The notes under the pieces were generated by a model, which searched no databases, was not told where the DNA came from, and saw only the letters and a list, made by a program, of their open reading frames with translations. This document shows, piece by piece, positions 1 through 8,995 of a stretch of DNA of 59,684 nt. Source of the stretch: Williamwhitmania taraxaci (GTDB lineage Bacteria; Bacteroidota; Bacteroidia; Bacteroidales; Williamwhitmaniaceae); NCBI RefSeq assembly GCF_900096565.1, contig NZ_FMYP01000016.1, forward strand, positions 1-59,684. Direction: 5' to 3'. Each line of letters begins with the position of its first letter. Positions within the stretch are counted from its first letter, which is position 1. The translations under genes were made by a program, and so were the position numbers.

Positions 1-2
1 CC

Positions 3-77
3 AAGTGGATAATGCGGGGACGACAGCGCATCCTAAAGCTCTTTTCGGCCAAGAAATACCACCTGCTGCTGGAGTGA
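3..77 (+). CDS. C-terminal end of an unknown protein (partial)
   Basis: An open frame enters from the left edge and gives 24 codons before a TGA at 75-77. The peptide is basic and ends in KKYHLLLE. It could be the tail of a transposase or another DNA-binding protein, but too little is present to name it. No other frame here looks better. Low confidence that it is coding. Confidence 0.3.
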   Translation, partial: KWIMRGRQRILKLFSAKKYHLLLE

Positions 78-539
78 AGCGGCCACGCTGCTGTGCCCAA
101 TGGGAAAGGTATGCCCGCGCCTCAATAGCTAGTAATTGAATACCTGACACTTACGGTTCGTTACGGTTTTTATTGTTGCAGGCTTCCAAAAAAGGAAGTT
201 GCAAACCATAGGGGGAGCGAAAAACGGAAGAAGTGACGCAAAGAAGGGCTATGTCGAACCAAAAAAATGGCAAAATATCCACCAAGCAAACCTAAATACG
301 CTAAGATTTAAAACCTAGCAATCGACCTGCGGATTTAAGGTTATACACTATAATTATAAGTAAAAGAACATATTACAAGTAAAGAAGAGACACCTTTCGG
401 CACCTCCCTCTTTTAGTTACTTTAGCACTACAGTTTAATTCTTCTTTCGTTCTTATTTGGCCCATTGCTCGTTCGATCCGTCGGTAGATAACGGTAGGTT
501 GCGCTGATAAACCGTGACGTAATATGCCATTCATAACAT
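78..539. other. Intergenic, no gene seen
   Basis: About 460 bp with no convincing reading frame. It holds a weak inverted repeat near 178-203 (GGCTTCC against GGAAGTT) and an imperfect hairpin near 383-416. Neither has a clear role. No tRNA fold was found. Confidence 0.4.
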
Positions 540-577
540 AATAGAAACGGACGCAAATAATCGCGTCCGTTTCTATT
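540..577 (-). terminator. Terminator-like hairpin after the DEAD-box-like helicase gene
   Basis: A perfect 15-bp inverted repeat (540-554 with 563-577, 8-nt loop) lies 23 bp beyond the stop codon of the minus-strand helicase gene. The arms end in an A/T-rich stretch that gives a U-containing 3' arm on the minus strand. Confidence 0.7.
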
Positions 578-600
578 ACAAATTTCCTGTGGGAATATCC

Positions 601-1959
601 TTAGAACTTTATCTTCCGATTATACTTAGGTGCATCCAACTCTGGGTTGGTATTCTTTTTCCCAAACTTAGGGTTACGCCTACCGGGACCCCCAAGATTG
701 ATCTTCTTGTTCTTATCCTTCTTCTCGTGGAAGGCAGAACTCAATGCGCTGCGCTTAGGATTCTTAACGTAGTTCTTATCGAACAGCTTAGGTCGCTCCT
801 CCTCGGTGTAAACCTGAGAGATGGTAAGATCTTCGGGTAGCGGAAGAAGTGGGATTTTCTTCTTCATCATCTTTTCAATGGCCGCTTGGTAAGGCTGCTC
901 CACTTCGTTTATAAGGGTGATGGCAATACCCACCTTATCGGCCCTACCAGTTCGTCCAATACGGTGAATGTAATCGCCTGGAACATCGGGTGTATCAAAG
1001 TTTATTACGTGGGTAACCCCACTAATATCCAATCCACGAGCTACAATATCGGTGGCAATTAGTACACGAATACTTCCCTCCTCCAAGTGGCGAACAGCGC
1101 TGAAACGCTGGTTCTGCGAACGGTTGGAGTGGATAACGCCAATAATATCGGGGTAACTCTTTACGAGATGATCGTAAACCTTATCGGCCATCTTCTTGGA
1201 TTCAACAAAGACGAGCGCCTTTGTCATCTCCTCATCGCGGTTGAGCAGGTATTCCAGAAAGTTAATTTTGGTATAGAAGTTGGGCACATGGTAAGCCCGC
1301 TGAATAATTTGCTCGAGGGGTGTTCCGTGCGGAGCCACCTCAATCCTCTCCGGTTCGGAGAAAAAAGTATTAATAAGATTGCTTACGTCCTCCGAAAGGG
1401 TTGCCGAGAACATAAGATTCTGGCGACGGGGAGGCAATGCATCGATCAGGTTGATGAGCTGCGTACGAAACCCTAGGTTAAGCATTTCGTCCACTTCGTC
1501 GATAACCAACTTCTGAATCGATTGCAAGCGAAGAATTCCACTCAACGAAAGATCGACCAAACGACCGGGAGTAGCTACTAGCACATCCACACCGTTGTAA
1601 ACCTTCTGCTTTTGGGTAACTATATTGGTTCCGCCATACACGCCCAACTTGCGTATGGTCATATACTTGGTGAGCATATCTAACTCCTTAACAACCTGTA
1701 TTACAAGTTCACGGGTAGGAACAACTATCAGTACCCGGGGATGACGCTGTTCCGAAAAAGGAAGCATGCGCAGCAATGGAAGAAGATATGAAAGCGTTTT
1801 TCCTGTTCCGGTTTGTGCAATTCCAACCACATCTCGGCCCGACATGATAACGGGAAAAACCTTAACTTGGATAGGCGTAGGATTCTCATAGCCTGCATCG
1901 TTAAGGGCGTTGAGCAGCGGCGTGGATAAATTTAGTTCGTCGAAAGTCACTGTTGTCAT
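601..1959 (-). CDS. DEAD/DEAH-box RNA helicase with a DEVD motif II
   Basis: An ATP-dependent RNA helicase, probably acting in ribosome assembly or RNA turnover. The 452-aa protein has the full superfamily 2 set: Q motif near residues 26-31, Walker A AQTGTGKT at 48-55, PTREL at 81-85, TPGR at 130-133, SAT at 185-187 and HRIGRTGR at 332-339. Motif II reads DEVD (154-157) rather than DEAD. The last 60 or so residues are rich in Lys, Arg, Gly and Asn, a typical unstructured RNA-binding tail. The start is the first ATG of the frame and leaves the Q-motif region intact. It is most like the RhlE group. It stands alone, with a hairpin terminator after it. Confidence 0.9.
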   Translation of the reverse strand: MTTVTFDELNLSTPLLNALNDAGYENPTPIQVKVFPVIMSGRDVVGIAQTGTGKTLSYLLPLLRMLPFSEQRHPRVLIVVPTRELVIQVVKELDMLTKYMTIRKLGVYGGTNIVTQKQKVYNGVDVLVATPGRLVDLSLSGILRLQSIQKLVIDEVDEMLNLGFRTQLINLIDALPPRRQNLMFSATLSEDVSNLINTFFSEPERIEVAPHGTPLEQIIQRAYHVPNFYTKINFLEYLLNRDEEMTKALVFVESKKMADKVYDHLVKSYPDIIGVIHSNRSQNQRFSAVRHLEEGSIRVLIATDIVARGLDISGVTHVINFDTPDVPGDYIHRIGRTGRADKVGIAITLINEVEQPYQAAIEKMMKKKIPLLPLPEDLTISQVYTEEERPKLFDKNYVKNPKRSALSSAFHEKKDKNKKINLGGPGRRNPKFGKKNTNPELDAPKYNRKIKF

Positions 1960-2325
1960 TTTTATTAGAGGGCAAAGATAGTGCTATTCTGCGGCTTGGC
2001 AAATCGAAGAGGTTAAAAGGATCACGTTAAAGGATGGATACGAATAGGATTCACTACAGATTACACAGATTTGTACAAATTCTTAATAAAGAAAAAATGC
2101 AAGCATTTACATAAACGACGAAAAGAGAGATACAAATATATCTGCCAAAGGTGCCTCAGAGTTACACTGATTAATCAAACTCAATACAACGTTTTACTTG
2201 GTTAAGCTGGATGCAATTCCTATATGTTTTCTGCTATCGCCTTCTGCCTAATCGGCTAGAGCCTTTTCAACATCGACAAAACTATCTCACTCACAATCGT
2301 TAATGTCCAAGGGCACATTGACACA
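1960..2325. other. Intergenic, no gene seen
   Basis: About 365 bp of A/T-rich DNA between two minus-strand genes. It must hold the promoter of the helicase gene. I found no convincing reading frame, RNA gene or strong hairpin. Confidence 0.4.
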
Positions 2326-5300
2326 TTATCCAACCACCTGCTGCAGTTCATCCCGCTCCACATACCACACGTAGCCCGAAACGGGTGAGTATCCCATCTG
2401 GGTTAGCAAGGCAGCATAACTCCTCACCTGCTTGGCATGCGAGGCATCCTCGTGCCCAAACTTAAAGTCGACAACCACGGCGGCGCCATCCTTCACCATT
2501 ACCCTATCGGGTCGGTAGGTGCGACCGTCGGGCGTTAGAATGGTAGCCTCGGCCTTTATGGTAAACTCGCCCGAGAACCAGCCGGCAAATGGTTCAACAG
2601 ATAGCTTCGCTGTAAGGCTTTCGCTCAACATTGCAGCATCGTTTAATGGTACGCGTCCCTCTCGAACAAAAGCATCGATGGCCTCAGGGAGCTTTTCGCG
2701 GTGGGTAATATTGGCCAACAACTCGTGCATCAACTTACCGTGTCCCACTACCACCACCTTTTTCGAGGGCTCGGGAAGAAAGAAATCGGTTGCCTCCAGA
2801 TTTAGGCGAATACCCCGCGGCACCTTACCCGAGGGGTAACTCTCCATTGGTTGACGCGTCACGGTATCACCCTTTCGAGTAAACTTAGGCACCTCGAGCA
2901 CACCCGCCTCAAAACTAGAGATCTCCTCGCCGGTGGTCATTACCCTTGCTGCTTCCACCATCACATCGCTATTGGGGGCAAACAACACCTCATCCAACAG
3001 ATGGGAAGCATTCTCGACCTTCTGATCGCCATTAACCTTCTCCTTATCCCTAGCCGGAGCAAAGATGTAGAGCTCGCGTTCGGGTCGCGTAAAGGCCACG
3101 TATACCATATTGAGGGTATCTACCATGGCGCGCAACTTCTCCTCGGCCACCTGATCGGCAAAGAGGCTGCTTTCGGCCAACTTCGAAGTTTTAATGGGAT
3201 ACTTAGGAAGAAGGTTAAACGGAGGTTTATCGTGGCTAACCCATAGGTAGCTGCCGCTCTTATGCTCAATGGACCATGAGAAGAAAGGAATAATTACTAC
3301 CGGAAACTGAAGCCCCTTGGAACGGTGAATTGTAATTATGGTAATTGCCGACTGCTTTTCGGGAACGGAGAGGCCTAGATTTACACCCTTCTTCTCCCAC
3401 CACTGCAGGAAACGGCTAATGTCTGGATTTCCCTTGCGCGAGAAGTTGGTGGCCTGCTCGTGCAGTTCGGTGAGGAAGGCCAACTCCCCCTTGAGCAGAT
3501 TCAGTTCAAAGTGGTTGATGATCTCCTCCAGCGCTTCCTGAACGGGAAGGGTTCTGAGGGTGGCCAGCCAATCGGTTATATCCTCGTAAATCTTTTCGGT
3601 AAAACAGGTATGCCAAACAATGGATTCGCTATCCTTTCTCAGAATTGCCAACTCACGAAGCATAACACCGCGCGACACACCATCGGTAGGATTCACCACC
3701 AACCCAAGTGCGGCCACGCCAAAGCGCACCACCGGGGAGGAGGAGAGCCGTAAGGCATCCTGACTCACCACATCGAAGCTGTAGGGGCTGTGGGGATTCC
3801 GTCGCTTGTGCGAGAGCAACATATCGGCAGCGGCTTGTCCATCGGTATTTCGGCGAACCAAAATGGCAATATCACCAGGAAGGTAGCCACGCGCCTGAAG
3901 GCTCTCCACCAAGGCTGGCAACTCCTCGGCCACCGCTTCGGTCATGTTGCTCCTGCCGGTAACCGGGAGGAAATCAACGCGCACATAGCCGGTAGCACTG
4001 TCGTTAACAGCAGATTTTTGTTCCACCTGAGCATAGGCACCCGTTAGTTCCGAAGATAACCGTTCACCCAAATCAAACGGCATGGCTATATTCTCGCGCT
4101 TGATGCGCGCCGCCGCCGACTCTACCACCTTTGAGAAAAAACGATTATTGAAGTTTACCACCGCGGGTAAGCTACGATAGTTGCTATTGAGCGGCTCCTC
4201 GTCTACGCCAAATACGGATAGATCCTCGGCCAACCCTTGAGCAAGAATACGCCAGTCGCCGCCACGCCAGCGGTAAATGGCCTGCTTTACGTCGCCCACC
4301 ACCATGCTGAAGTTATCCTCGGCAAGGCTGTTCGAAACCAGCGGCATAAAGTTACCCCACTGCACGCTGGAGGTATCCTGAAATTCGTCAATCATATAGT
4401 TGGCGTAGCGCATGCCCGTTTTCTCATACACAAAAGGGGTATCGCTATCCTTAACAAACTCGCGCAGAAGCATGGTGGTATCAGAAATCAGTAGAAATCC
4501 GTCGTCCTTGGCCTGTTGGCGAATCTTATTCCAGATATCGGCTAGCAGGGCCAGCGAATCGAGATGCTTCTGAAGCAAACGAGCGCTGCACCAAACAGCA
4601 TTCTGGCTCTCGATAACGAGAATGGCATGAACCAAGGCAGGGTGAAGCGTAGCAGGAACTATACTGCAAATCATGCTCTTCTTACCCGAATCCTTCTTGG
4701 CTGTGCCGGAGCACCAACCCTCGCCAGACGGTTCGTCCCTCATCTTAGCGACATAGCTGTTTGCCGCTGGGAGCAGCTCATCCTTTATGGATAATGCCAC
4801 CAACTTTCGAAAGAAGGCAAAGGGACCCTTTTCGCCCTGAAAGAAATCGCCATAAACGAGCCCGTTGCCAGTTATGGCATCCATTCCCTGCTTACCCAAC
4901 ACGTTGAGCGTTCCTACCACATCGAAACAAAGCTTGTCGAGTTCCTTTTGTAGCTGCTCTACGCGTGCTCTATCGGTAAACTGCGCCACCTCGGCCTGAT
5001 CCATGGTGCGAAAGCTCTCGGTAAAAAGCTGCCGACCAAGAGATACCAGCGATTCGCGGACATCCCACGATTGACCATCGCTTACCCTTCCTTGCGCCAT
5101 CCTGTAAAGCCACTGGAGCATCTCCGGATTTTCCGAAGCAGAATCGAGCAGATCGTCCACCGCCTTTTCCAGCACAGGCATCTCATCGAGTTCCAGATTG
5201 AAGTTCCCCTCCTGCCCTATCTCCCATAGCAAACTCTGCACCACGCGCTGCACAAAACTGTCGATAGTGGATACCGAAAAGCGGGAATAGTCGTGCAGAA

Positions 5301-5583
5301 TAAGACTCAGCACCTTCTTGGCCCTTTCGGAAAGAACGCCGAGCGAAATATTCATCGCCAAGGCAACCTCACTGGCCAAATTGGAAGGTTCGCCCTTGGA
5401 TAGACGATTAAGTTCCCCCAAAATGCGCGCCTTCATCTCCCCGGTTGCCTTATTGGTAAAGGTAACAGCCAGAATCTTTTTGTAGGCCATAGGGTCGGCC
5501 AGTACCAGCTTAAGGTATTCGGCGGCAAGGCGAAAAGTCTTCCCCGAACCGGCAGAGGCTTTATATACAACGAGCTTCGACAT
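2326..5583 (-). CDS. addA: AddA/RecB-like UvrD helicase-nuclease
   Basis: The helicase-nuclease subunit of an AddAB-type recombination enzyme, which resects double-strand breaks. The 1085-aa protein has Walker A ASAGSGKT at about 9-16, an N-terminal KATGEMKARI segment, IDEFQDT (Walker B), GDVKQAIYRWRGGD, TIHRSKGLQFP and VAFTRPERELY, which are the superfamily 1A motifs in order. The C-terminus carries a PD-(D/E)XK nuclease signature (RPDRV followed by VVDFKFG and HAKQVRSYAALL). Length and order fit the Bacteroidota AddA family. The usual partner, an AddB-like nuclease, is not adjacent. Spacer DNA with tandem repeats lies upstream and the helicase gene lies downstream. The name is by family similarity. 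Confidence 0.85.
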   Translation of the reverse strand: MSKLVVYKASAGSGKTFRLAAEYLKLVLADPMAYKKILAVTFTNKATGEMKARILGELNRLSKGEPSNLASEVALAMNISLGVLSERAKKVLSLILHDYSRFSVSTIDSFVQRVVQSLLWEIGQEGNFNLELDEMPVLEKAVDDLLDSASENPEMLQWLYRMAQGRVSDGQSWDVRESLVSLGRQLFTESFRTMDQAEVAQFTDRARVEQLQKELDKLCFDVVGTLNVLGKQGMDAITGNGLVYGDFFQGEKGPFAFFRKLVALSIKDELLPAANSYVAKMRDEPSGEGWCSGTAKKDSGKKSMICSIVPATLHPALVHAILVIESQNAVWCSARLLQKHLDSLALLADIWNKIRQQAKDDGFLLISDTTMLLREFVKDSDTPFVYEKTGMRYANYMIDEFQDTSSVQWGNFMPLVSNSLAEDNFSMVVGDVKQAIYRWRGGDWRILAQGLAEDLSVFGVDEEPLNSNYRSLPAVVNFNNRFFSKVVESAAARIKRENIAMPFDLGERLSSELTGAYAQVEQKSAVNDSATGYVRVDFLPVTGRSNMTEAVAEELPALVESLQARGYLPGDIAILVRRNTDGQAAADMLLSHKRRNPHSPYSFDVVSQDALRLSSSPVVRFGVAALGLVVNPTDGVSRGVMLRELAILRKDSESIVWHTCFTEKIYEDITDWLATLRTLPVQEALEEIINHFELNLLKGELAFLTELHEQATNFSRKGNPDISRFLQWWEKKGVNLGLSVPEKQSAITIITIHRSKGLQFPVVIIPFFSWSIEHKSGSYLWVSHDKPPFNLLPKYPIKTSKLAESSLFADQVAEEKLRAMVDTLNMVYVAFTRPERELYIFAPARDKEKVNGDQKVENASHLLDEVLFAPNSDVMVEAARVMTTGEEISSFEAGVLEVPKFTRKGDTVTRQPMESYPSGKVPRGIRLNLEATDFFLPEPSKKVVVVGHGKLMHELLANITHREKLPEAIDAFVREGRVPLNDAAMLSESLTAKLSVEPFAGWFSGEFTIKAEATILTPDGRTYRPDRVMVKDGAAVVVDFKFGHEDASHAKQVRSYAALLTQMGYSPVSGYVWYVERDELQQVVG

Positions 5584-5689
5584 CTATTCTGAATTGAAGG
5601 ATAAAGATAGTATTTATAGTCGGAAGGACGAAGTAGGTAAGGTGCAGGGCTGCACAATCCTATAGAAACATTGCTCAGTAAGGTTAATG

Positions 5690-5849
5690 AAAATCGTTTT
5701 GAGGTACCGAGCGTGCTCGGCAAGGCAAAGTGAATTCATTTCAAGGTACCGAGCATGCTCGGCAGGACAAAGTGAAATCGTTTTGAGGTACCGAGCATGC
5801 TCAGCAGGACAAACTGAAATCGTTTTGAGGTACCGAGCATGCTCAGCGA
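5690..5849. repeat. Four copies of a 42-bp tandem repeat
   Basis: GGTACC boxes begin at 5703, 5745, 5787 and 5829, an exact 42-bp period. Each unit carries GGTACCGAGC followed by ATGCTC, so GAGCATGCTC forms a perfect 10-bp palindrome (copy 1 has one change, GAGCGTGCTC). The linker reads roughly CAGGACAAAGTGAAATCGTT. Because 42 is a multiple of three, an open frame appears on the minus strand, but it is only the repeat read as a 14-residue period. The array lies after the end of the methyltransferase gene and before the start of addA. Confidence 0.9.
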
Positions 5850-5883
5850 CATAACAAGCAAGACGTAACAACACAACCGCAAC

Positions 5884-5916
5884 AAAAAAAGGGTATCTGC
5901 TCACCAGCAAATACCC
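5884..5916 (-). terminator. Rho-independent terminator of the methyltransferase gene
   Basis: On the minus strand the stem GGGTAT...ATACCC with an inner TGCT/AGCA pair is followed by a run of seven T. It lies 22 bp past the stop of the methyltransferase gene. Confidence 0.8.
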
Positions 5917-5938
5917 TCATATAATATCTGAATAGCGA

Positions 5939-7102
5939 CTACTCCTGGCTCTCCTGCTTCGAGGCCTTTTTGCTGCCCCTGTACATTTCGAACTTGTGGA
6001 GCTTACACTCAATGGGGCCGTTGTAGAGCCATATTTTGCGCGATGGACGTAATCCAATAAACTTGATAGCTTCGAGGTTTCCACTCAAAACCCATGCATC
6101 GCAGCCGTTGTAGTGCTGCTTAAAGTGGTCGCCAATGGCTTTGTAAAGGTCAATCATGTCCTCTTTCTCCTCGAGGCGTTCGCCGTAGGGTGGATTCATC
6201 ACCAAGTGCGCATTGTCGAACCCGGGGCTGGTCTCGAAGAAGTCCATGTGCTCCACGGTAAAAATATCATCCACGCCGGCACGTTTGGCATTGTCGCGCG
6301 ATATTTGCACAGATTTAGGATCAATATCGAAACCCATAATCTTTCCATCGAATGGGACAATCGCAGCGTTGGCCTCGCGTTTAATCGCTTCCCATAAGGA
6401 TAAATCAAAATCCTTCCAGTTCTCGAAGGTGAAGTGGCGGAAATTTCCAACGGGGATATTACGGGCAATTAGGGCTGCTTCAATTGGAATAGTTCCCGAG
6501 CCACACATAGGATCGATGAATGGACGAGTGGTGTCCCAAGCCGAAAGTTTGATGATACCGGCAGCCATCACCTCGCTTAGCGGTGCTGCGTTTTGTTCGG
6601 TCTTATATCCCCGCTTTCCCAGCGACTTTCCACTGCTATCGAGTGATATGGAAACTGTAGTATCGGCAATATGTACGTTTACACGAAGGTTGGGGTTCTC
6701 GAGTTCTACATTTGGTCGAACACCTGTCTTGTCGCGGAATTGATCCACGATGGCATCCTTGGTCAGCAGCGCGATGTATTGCGAATGGGTAAAGACATCG
6801 CTAAAGGTAATACCATCAATGGCCAAAGTATCCTCGGTGGTCATATACTCAGACCAATCAATTCTCTTTACCTTATCATAAAACTCATCCTCATTTTTCG
6901 CATTGAAGCTGGCAATTGGCTTCAGTATCTTTATGGCAGTTCTCAGCAACAGGTTGCTTTTGTAGAGGATCGCATTATCGCCCCTATACTTCACGGCACG
7001 AGTTAGAATTTCAATATCGGTGGCGCCGATTTCACGAAGCTCATCGGCCAGCAGCTGTTCGAAGCCGAAGAGGGTTTTGGCAATAATCTCAAACTTTTCC
7101 AA
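5939..7102 (-). CDS. rlmL: THUMP-domain rRNA (guanine-N2) methyltransferase, RlmL-like
   Basis: A SAM-dependent methyltransferase expected to make m2G in 23S rRNA. The 387-aa protein starts with a ferredoxin-like/THUMP region (residues 1-150, with the HIADTTVSISLD segment that ends THUMP domains). A Rossmann-fold methyltransferase follows, with DPMCGSGT at 197-204 (SAM loop) and catalytic NPPYGERL at 303-310. The C-terminal SRKIWLYNGPIECKLHKFEMYRG is typical of the Bacteroidota single-domain form. It lacks the second RlmK methyltransferase domain found in E. coli RlmL. The position modified cannot be read from sequence. Confidence 0.88.
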   Translation of the reverse strand: MEKFEIIAKTLFGFEQLLADELREIGATDIEILTRAVKYRGDNAILYKSNLLLRTAIKILKPIASFNAKNEDEFYDKVKRIDWSEYMTTEDTLAIDGITFSDVFTHSQYIALLTKDAIVDQFRDKTGVRPNVELENPNLRVNVHIADTTVSISLDSSGKSLGKRGYKTEQNAAPLSEVMAAGIIKLSAWDTTRPFIDPMCGSGTIPIEAALIARNIPVGNFRHFTFENWKDFDLSLWEAIKREANAAIVPFDGKIMGFDIDPKSVQISRDNAKRAGVDDIFTVEHMDFFETSPGFDNAHLVMNPPYGERLEEKEDMIDLYKAIGDHFKQHYNGCDAWVLSGNLEAIKFIGLRPSRKIWLYNGPIECKLHKFEMYRGSKKASKQESQE

Positions 7103-7455
7103 TGTGATTGTTTTTAACGTAAATCGATAATCGCATAATTCCCAAGCGTCTCAATGGCGAAAAACCGCGTCAACTGCTATTAAATAGTTACGATTATGAA
7201 GGGCCAAAGGTAGTAATAATTACAGACTTGCATAATTATCACTCCCGGTGGCTATTCCATTTTCGAAATAAATTCATAGATTTACCAAAACAACTTTAGC
7301 GATGGCAACTACTCCATCTCCCCTTCGACAAGTATATCACTCCTACAAGTGTCTTTTTGCCTGCTGGATCTGCTAGCGGCCCACTCCTCAACTTCAAACG
7401 ACATCTATTCTCTAACACTTGCCGGTAAATACCGACAATAAAAGCCAATACAATT
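7103..7455. other. Divergent intergenic region
   Basis: About 350 bp between the minus-strand methyltransferase gene and the plus-strand aminopeptidase gene. It should hold both promoters. No open frame, RNA gene or strong inverted repeat was seen. Confidence 0.4.
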
Positions 7456-8877
7456 ATGTTTAGCAATCAAACCTATACACGGAGGCGGAATTCCCTGATT
7501 CCAAGCATTCCAACAGGCATCATGCTCTTTCTTGGCAACGAGGAGAGCCCCATGAACTATGCCGACAACACCTACCACTTTAGACAGGACAGCAGTTTCC
7601 TCTACTACTTTGGGCTTAATACCCCAAGCCTCGCCGCTATTATTGATATCGACGAAAACCGCACTATCCTCTTCGGCGACGAGCTCACCATCGACCTTAT
7701 CGTATGGATGGGAACCCAACCTTCGTTGCGCGAAAAAGCTCATGCCACAGGAATTACCGATGTGAGACCGCTATCTGCATTATCCGACTACCTTCGCAGT
7801 GCCCAATTGAAGAATCGCACCATACACTTCCTGTCCCCTTATCGTCCCGAAAATCAAATCAAACTATTTAAGTTGCTTGGCATTAATCCCGACGAGCAAC
7901 CCAAACACACCTCTACGCAAATGATACGTGCCGTTGTGGAACAGCGAGCCATCAAGGAAGATCAAGAGGTGATGGAGATAGAAAAAGCAGCAAACGTAAC
8001 CGTGGAGATGCACCGCACTGCCATGCGCTTTGCTCAGCCCGGCATGCGCGAGAGTGATATTGCAGCGATGGTAGCAAGTGTGGCCCTGGCGTCCAACGGA
8101 AACCTTTCCTTTCCCATCATTGCCACCATCAACGGACAAACCTTACACAACCACAACCACAGCAACATCATAAAGGATGGGGACCTATTCCTGCTAGACG
8201 CCGGAGCCGAAACAGTCATGGGCTATGCCGGAGATATGAGTAGCACTTTTCCCGTTGGAAAATCCTTCACCTCCCGCCAAAAGGACATCTACCAAGTTGC
8301 CCTCGACGCCCATACGACAGCAGTAAATGCGCTGAAACCGGGTGTAGCCTTTCGAGACATCCATATGCTGGCATGCAAAACCATTGCTCAAGGCATGAAA
8401 GACCTTGGTTTGATGCGCGGCAACGTCGACAATGCTGTAGAAGCAGGGGCACACGCGATGTTCTTCCCCTGCGGCTTAGGCCACATGATGGGGCTCGATG
8501 TGCACGACATGGAAAATCTCGGCGAAGTTTACGTTGGCTATGAAGGAAAGCCAAAGAGTACGCTTTTCGGAATAAAATCGCTAAGGCTTGCTCGCCCGCT
8601 AAAGCCAGGGTTTGTTCTTACCATTGAGCCGGGTATTTACTTCATCCCTGCACTAATCGACCTGTGGAAAGGGGAAAAGCGACACGCAGAATTCCTTAAC
8701 TACGACAAACTTGAGGAATACAGGAACTTTGGTGGCCTCCGCAACGAGGAGGATTTCCTAATTACAGAAAACGGACATAGACTCTTGGGCGATCCTCTGG
8801 CTAAAACAATTGAAGATGTAGAAAATGAGCGGACATTTACGAGCAAACGAACTCTTTTTCAACAATCAATTCACTAG
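7456..8877 (+). CDS. pepP: Xaa-Pro aminopeptidase (aminopeptidase P, M24B)
   Basis: Removes the N-terminal residue of peptides whose second residue is proline; a cytoplasmic dimetal enzyme. The 473-aa protein has an N-terminal creatinase-like domain (about 1-170) and a pita-bread C-terminal domain. All five metal ligands are visible: LLDAGAE (first Asp), GYAGDMSSTFP (second Asp), GLGHMMGLDVHD (His), TIEPGIYF (Glu) and RNEEDFLIT (Glu). The start ATG is the first in the frame. It is a single gene, and a hydrolase of this kind is normal in Bacteroidota. Confidence 0.92.
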   Translation: MFSNQTYTRRRNSLIPSIPTGIMLFLGNEESPMNYADNTYHFRQDSSFLYYFGLNTPSLAAIIDIDENRTILFGDELTIDLIVWMGTQPSLREKAHATGITDVRPLSALSDYLRSAQLKNRTIHFLSPYRPENQIKLFKLLGINPDEQPKHTSTQMIRAVVEQRAIKEDQEVMEIEKAANVTVEMHRTAMRFAQPGMRESDIAAMVASVALASNGNLSFPIIATINGQTLHNHNHSNIIKDGDLFLLDAGAETVMGYAGDMSSTFPVGKSFTSRQKDIYQVALDAHTTAVNALKPGVAFRDIHMLACKTIAQGMKDLGLMRGNVDNAVEAGAHAMFFPCGLGHMMGLDVHDMENLGEVYVGYEGKPKSTLFGIKSLRLARPLKPGFVLTIEPGIYFIPALIDLWKGEKRHAEFLNYDKLEEYRNFGGLRNEEDFLITENGHRLLGDPLAKTIEDVENERTFTSKRTLFQQSIH

Positions 8878-8995
8878 CTACAACAAATGGGGTGTGGTGC
8901 AATACTACACTCCCACTGTCTTTAACAGGAAAAGGGGGCTCGCCACAAAACAAATTACAGCATTAACGGTTTGTCAAGCATAACCGTATTTTCAT

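Noticed and set aside
5614-5910. 98-aa frame over the 42-bp repeats
   Set aside because: It is only the tandem repeat read in frame, with no family features.
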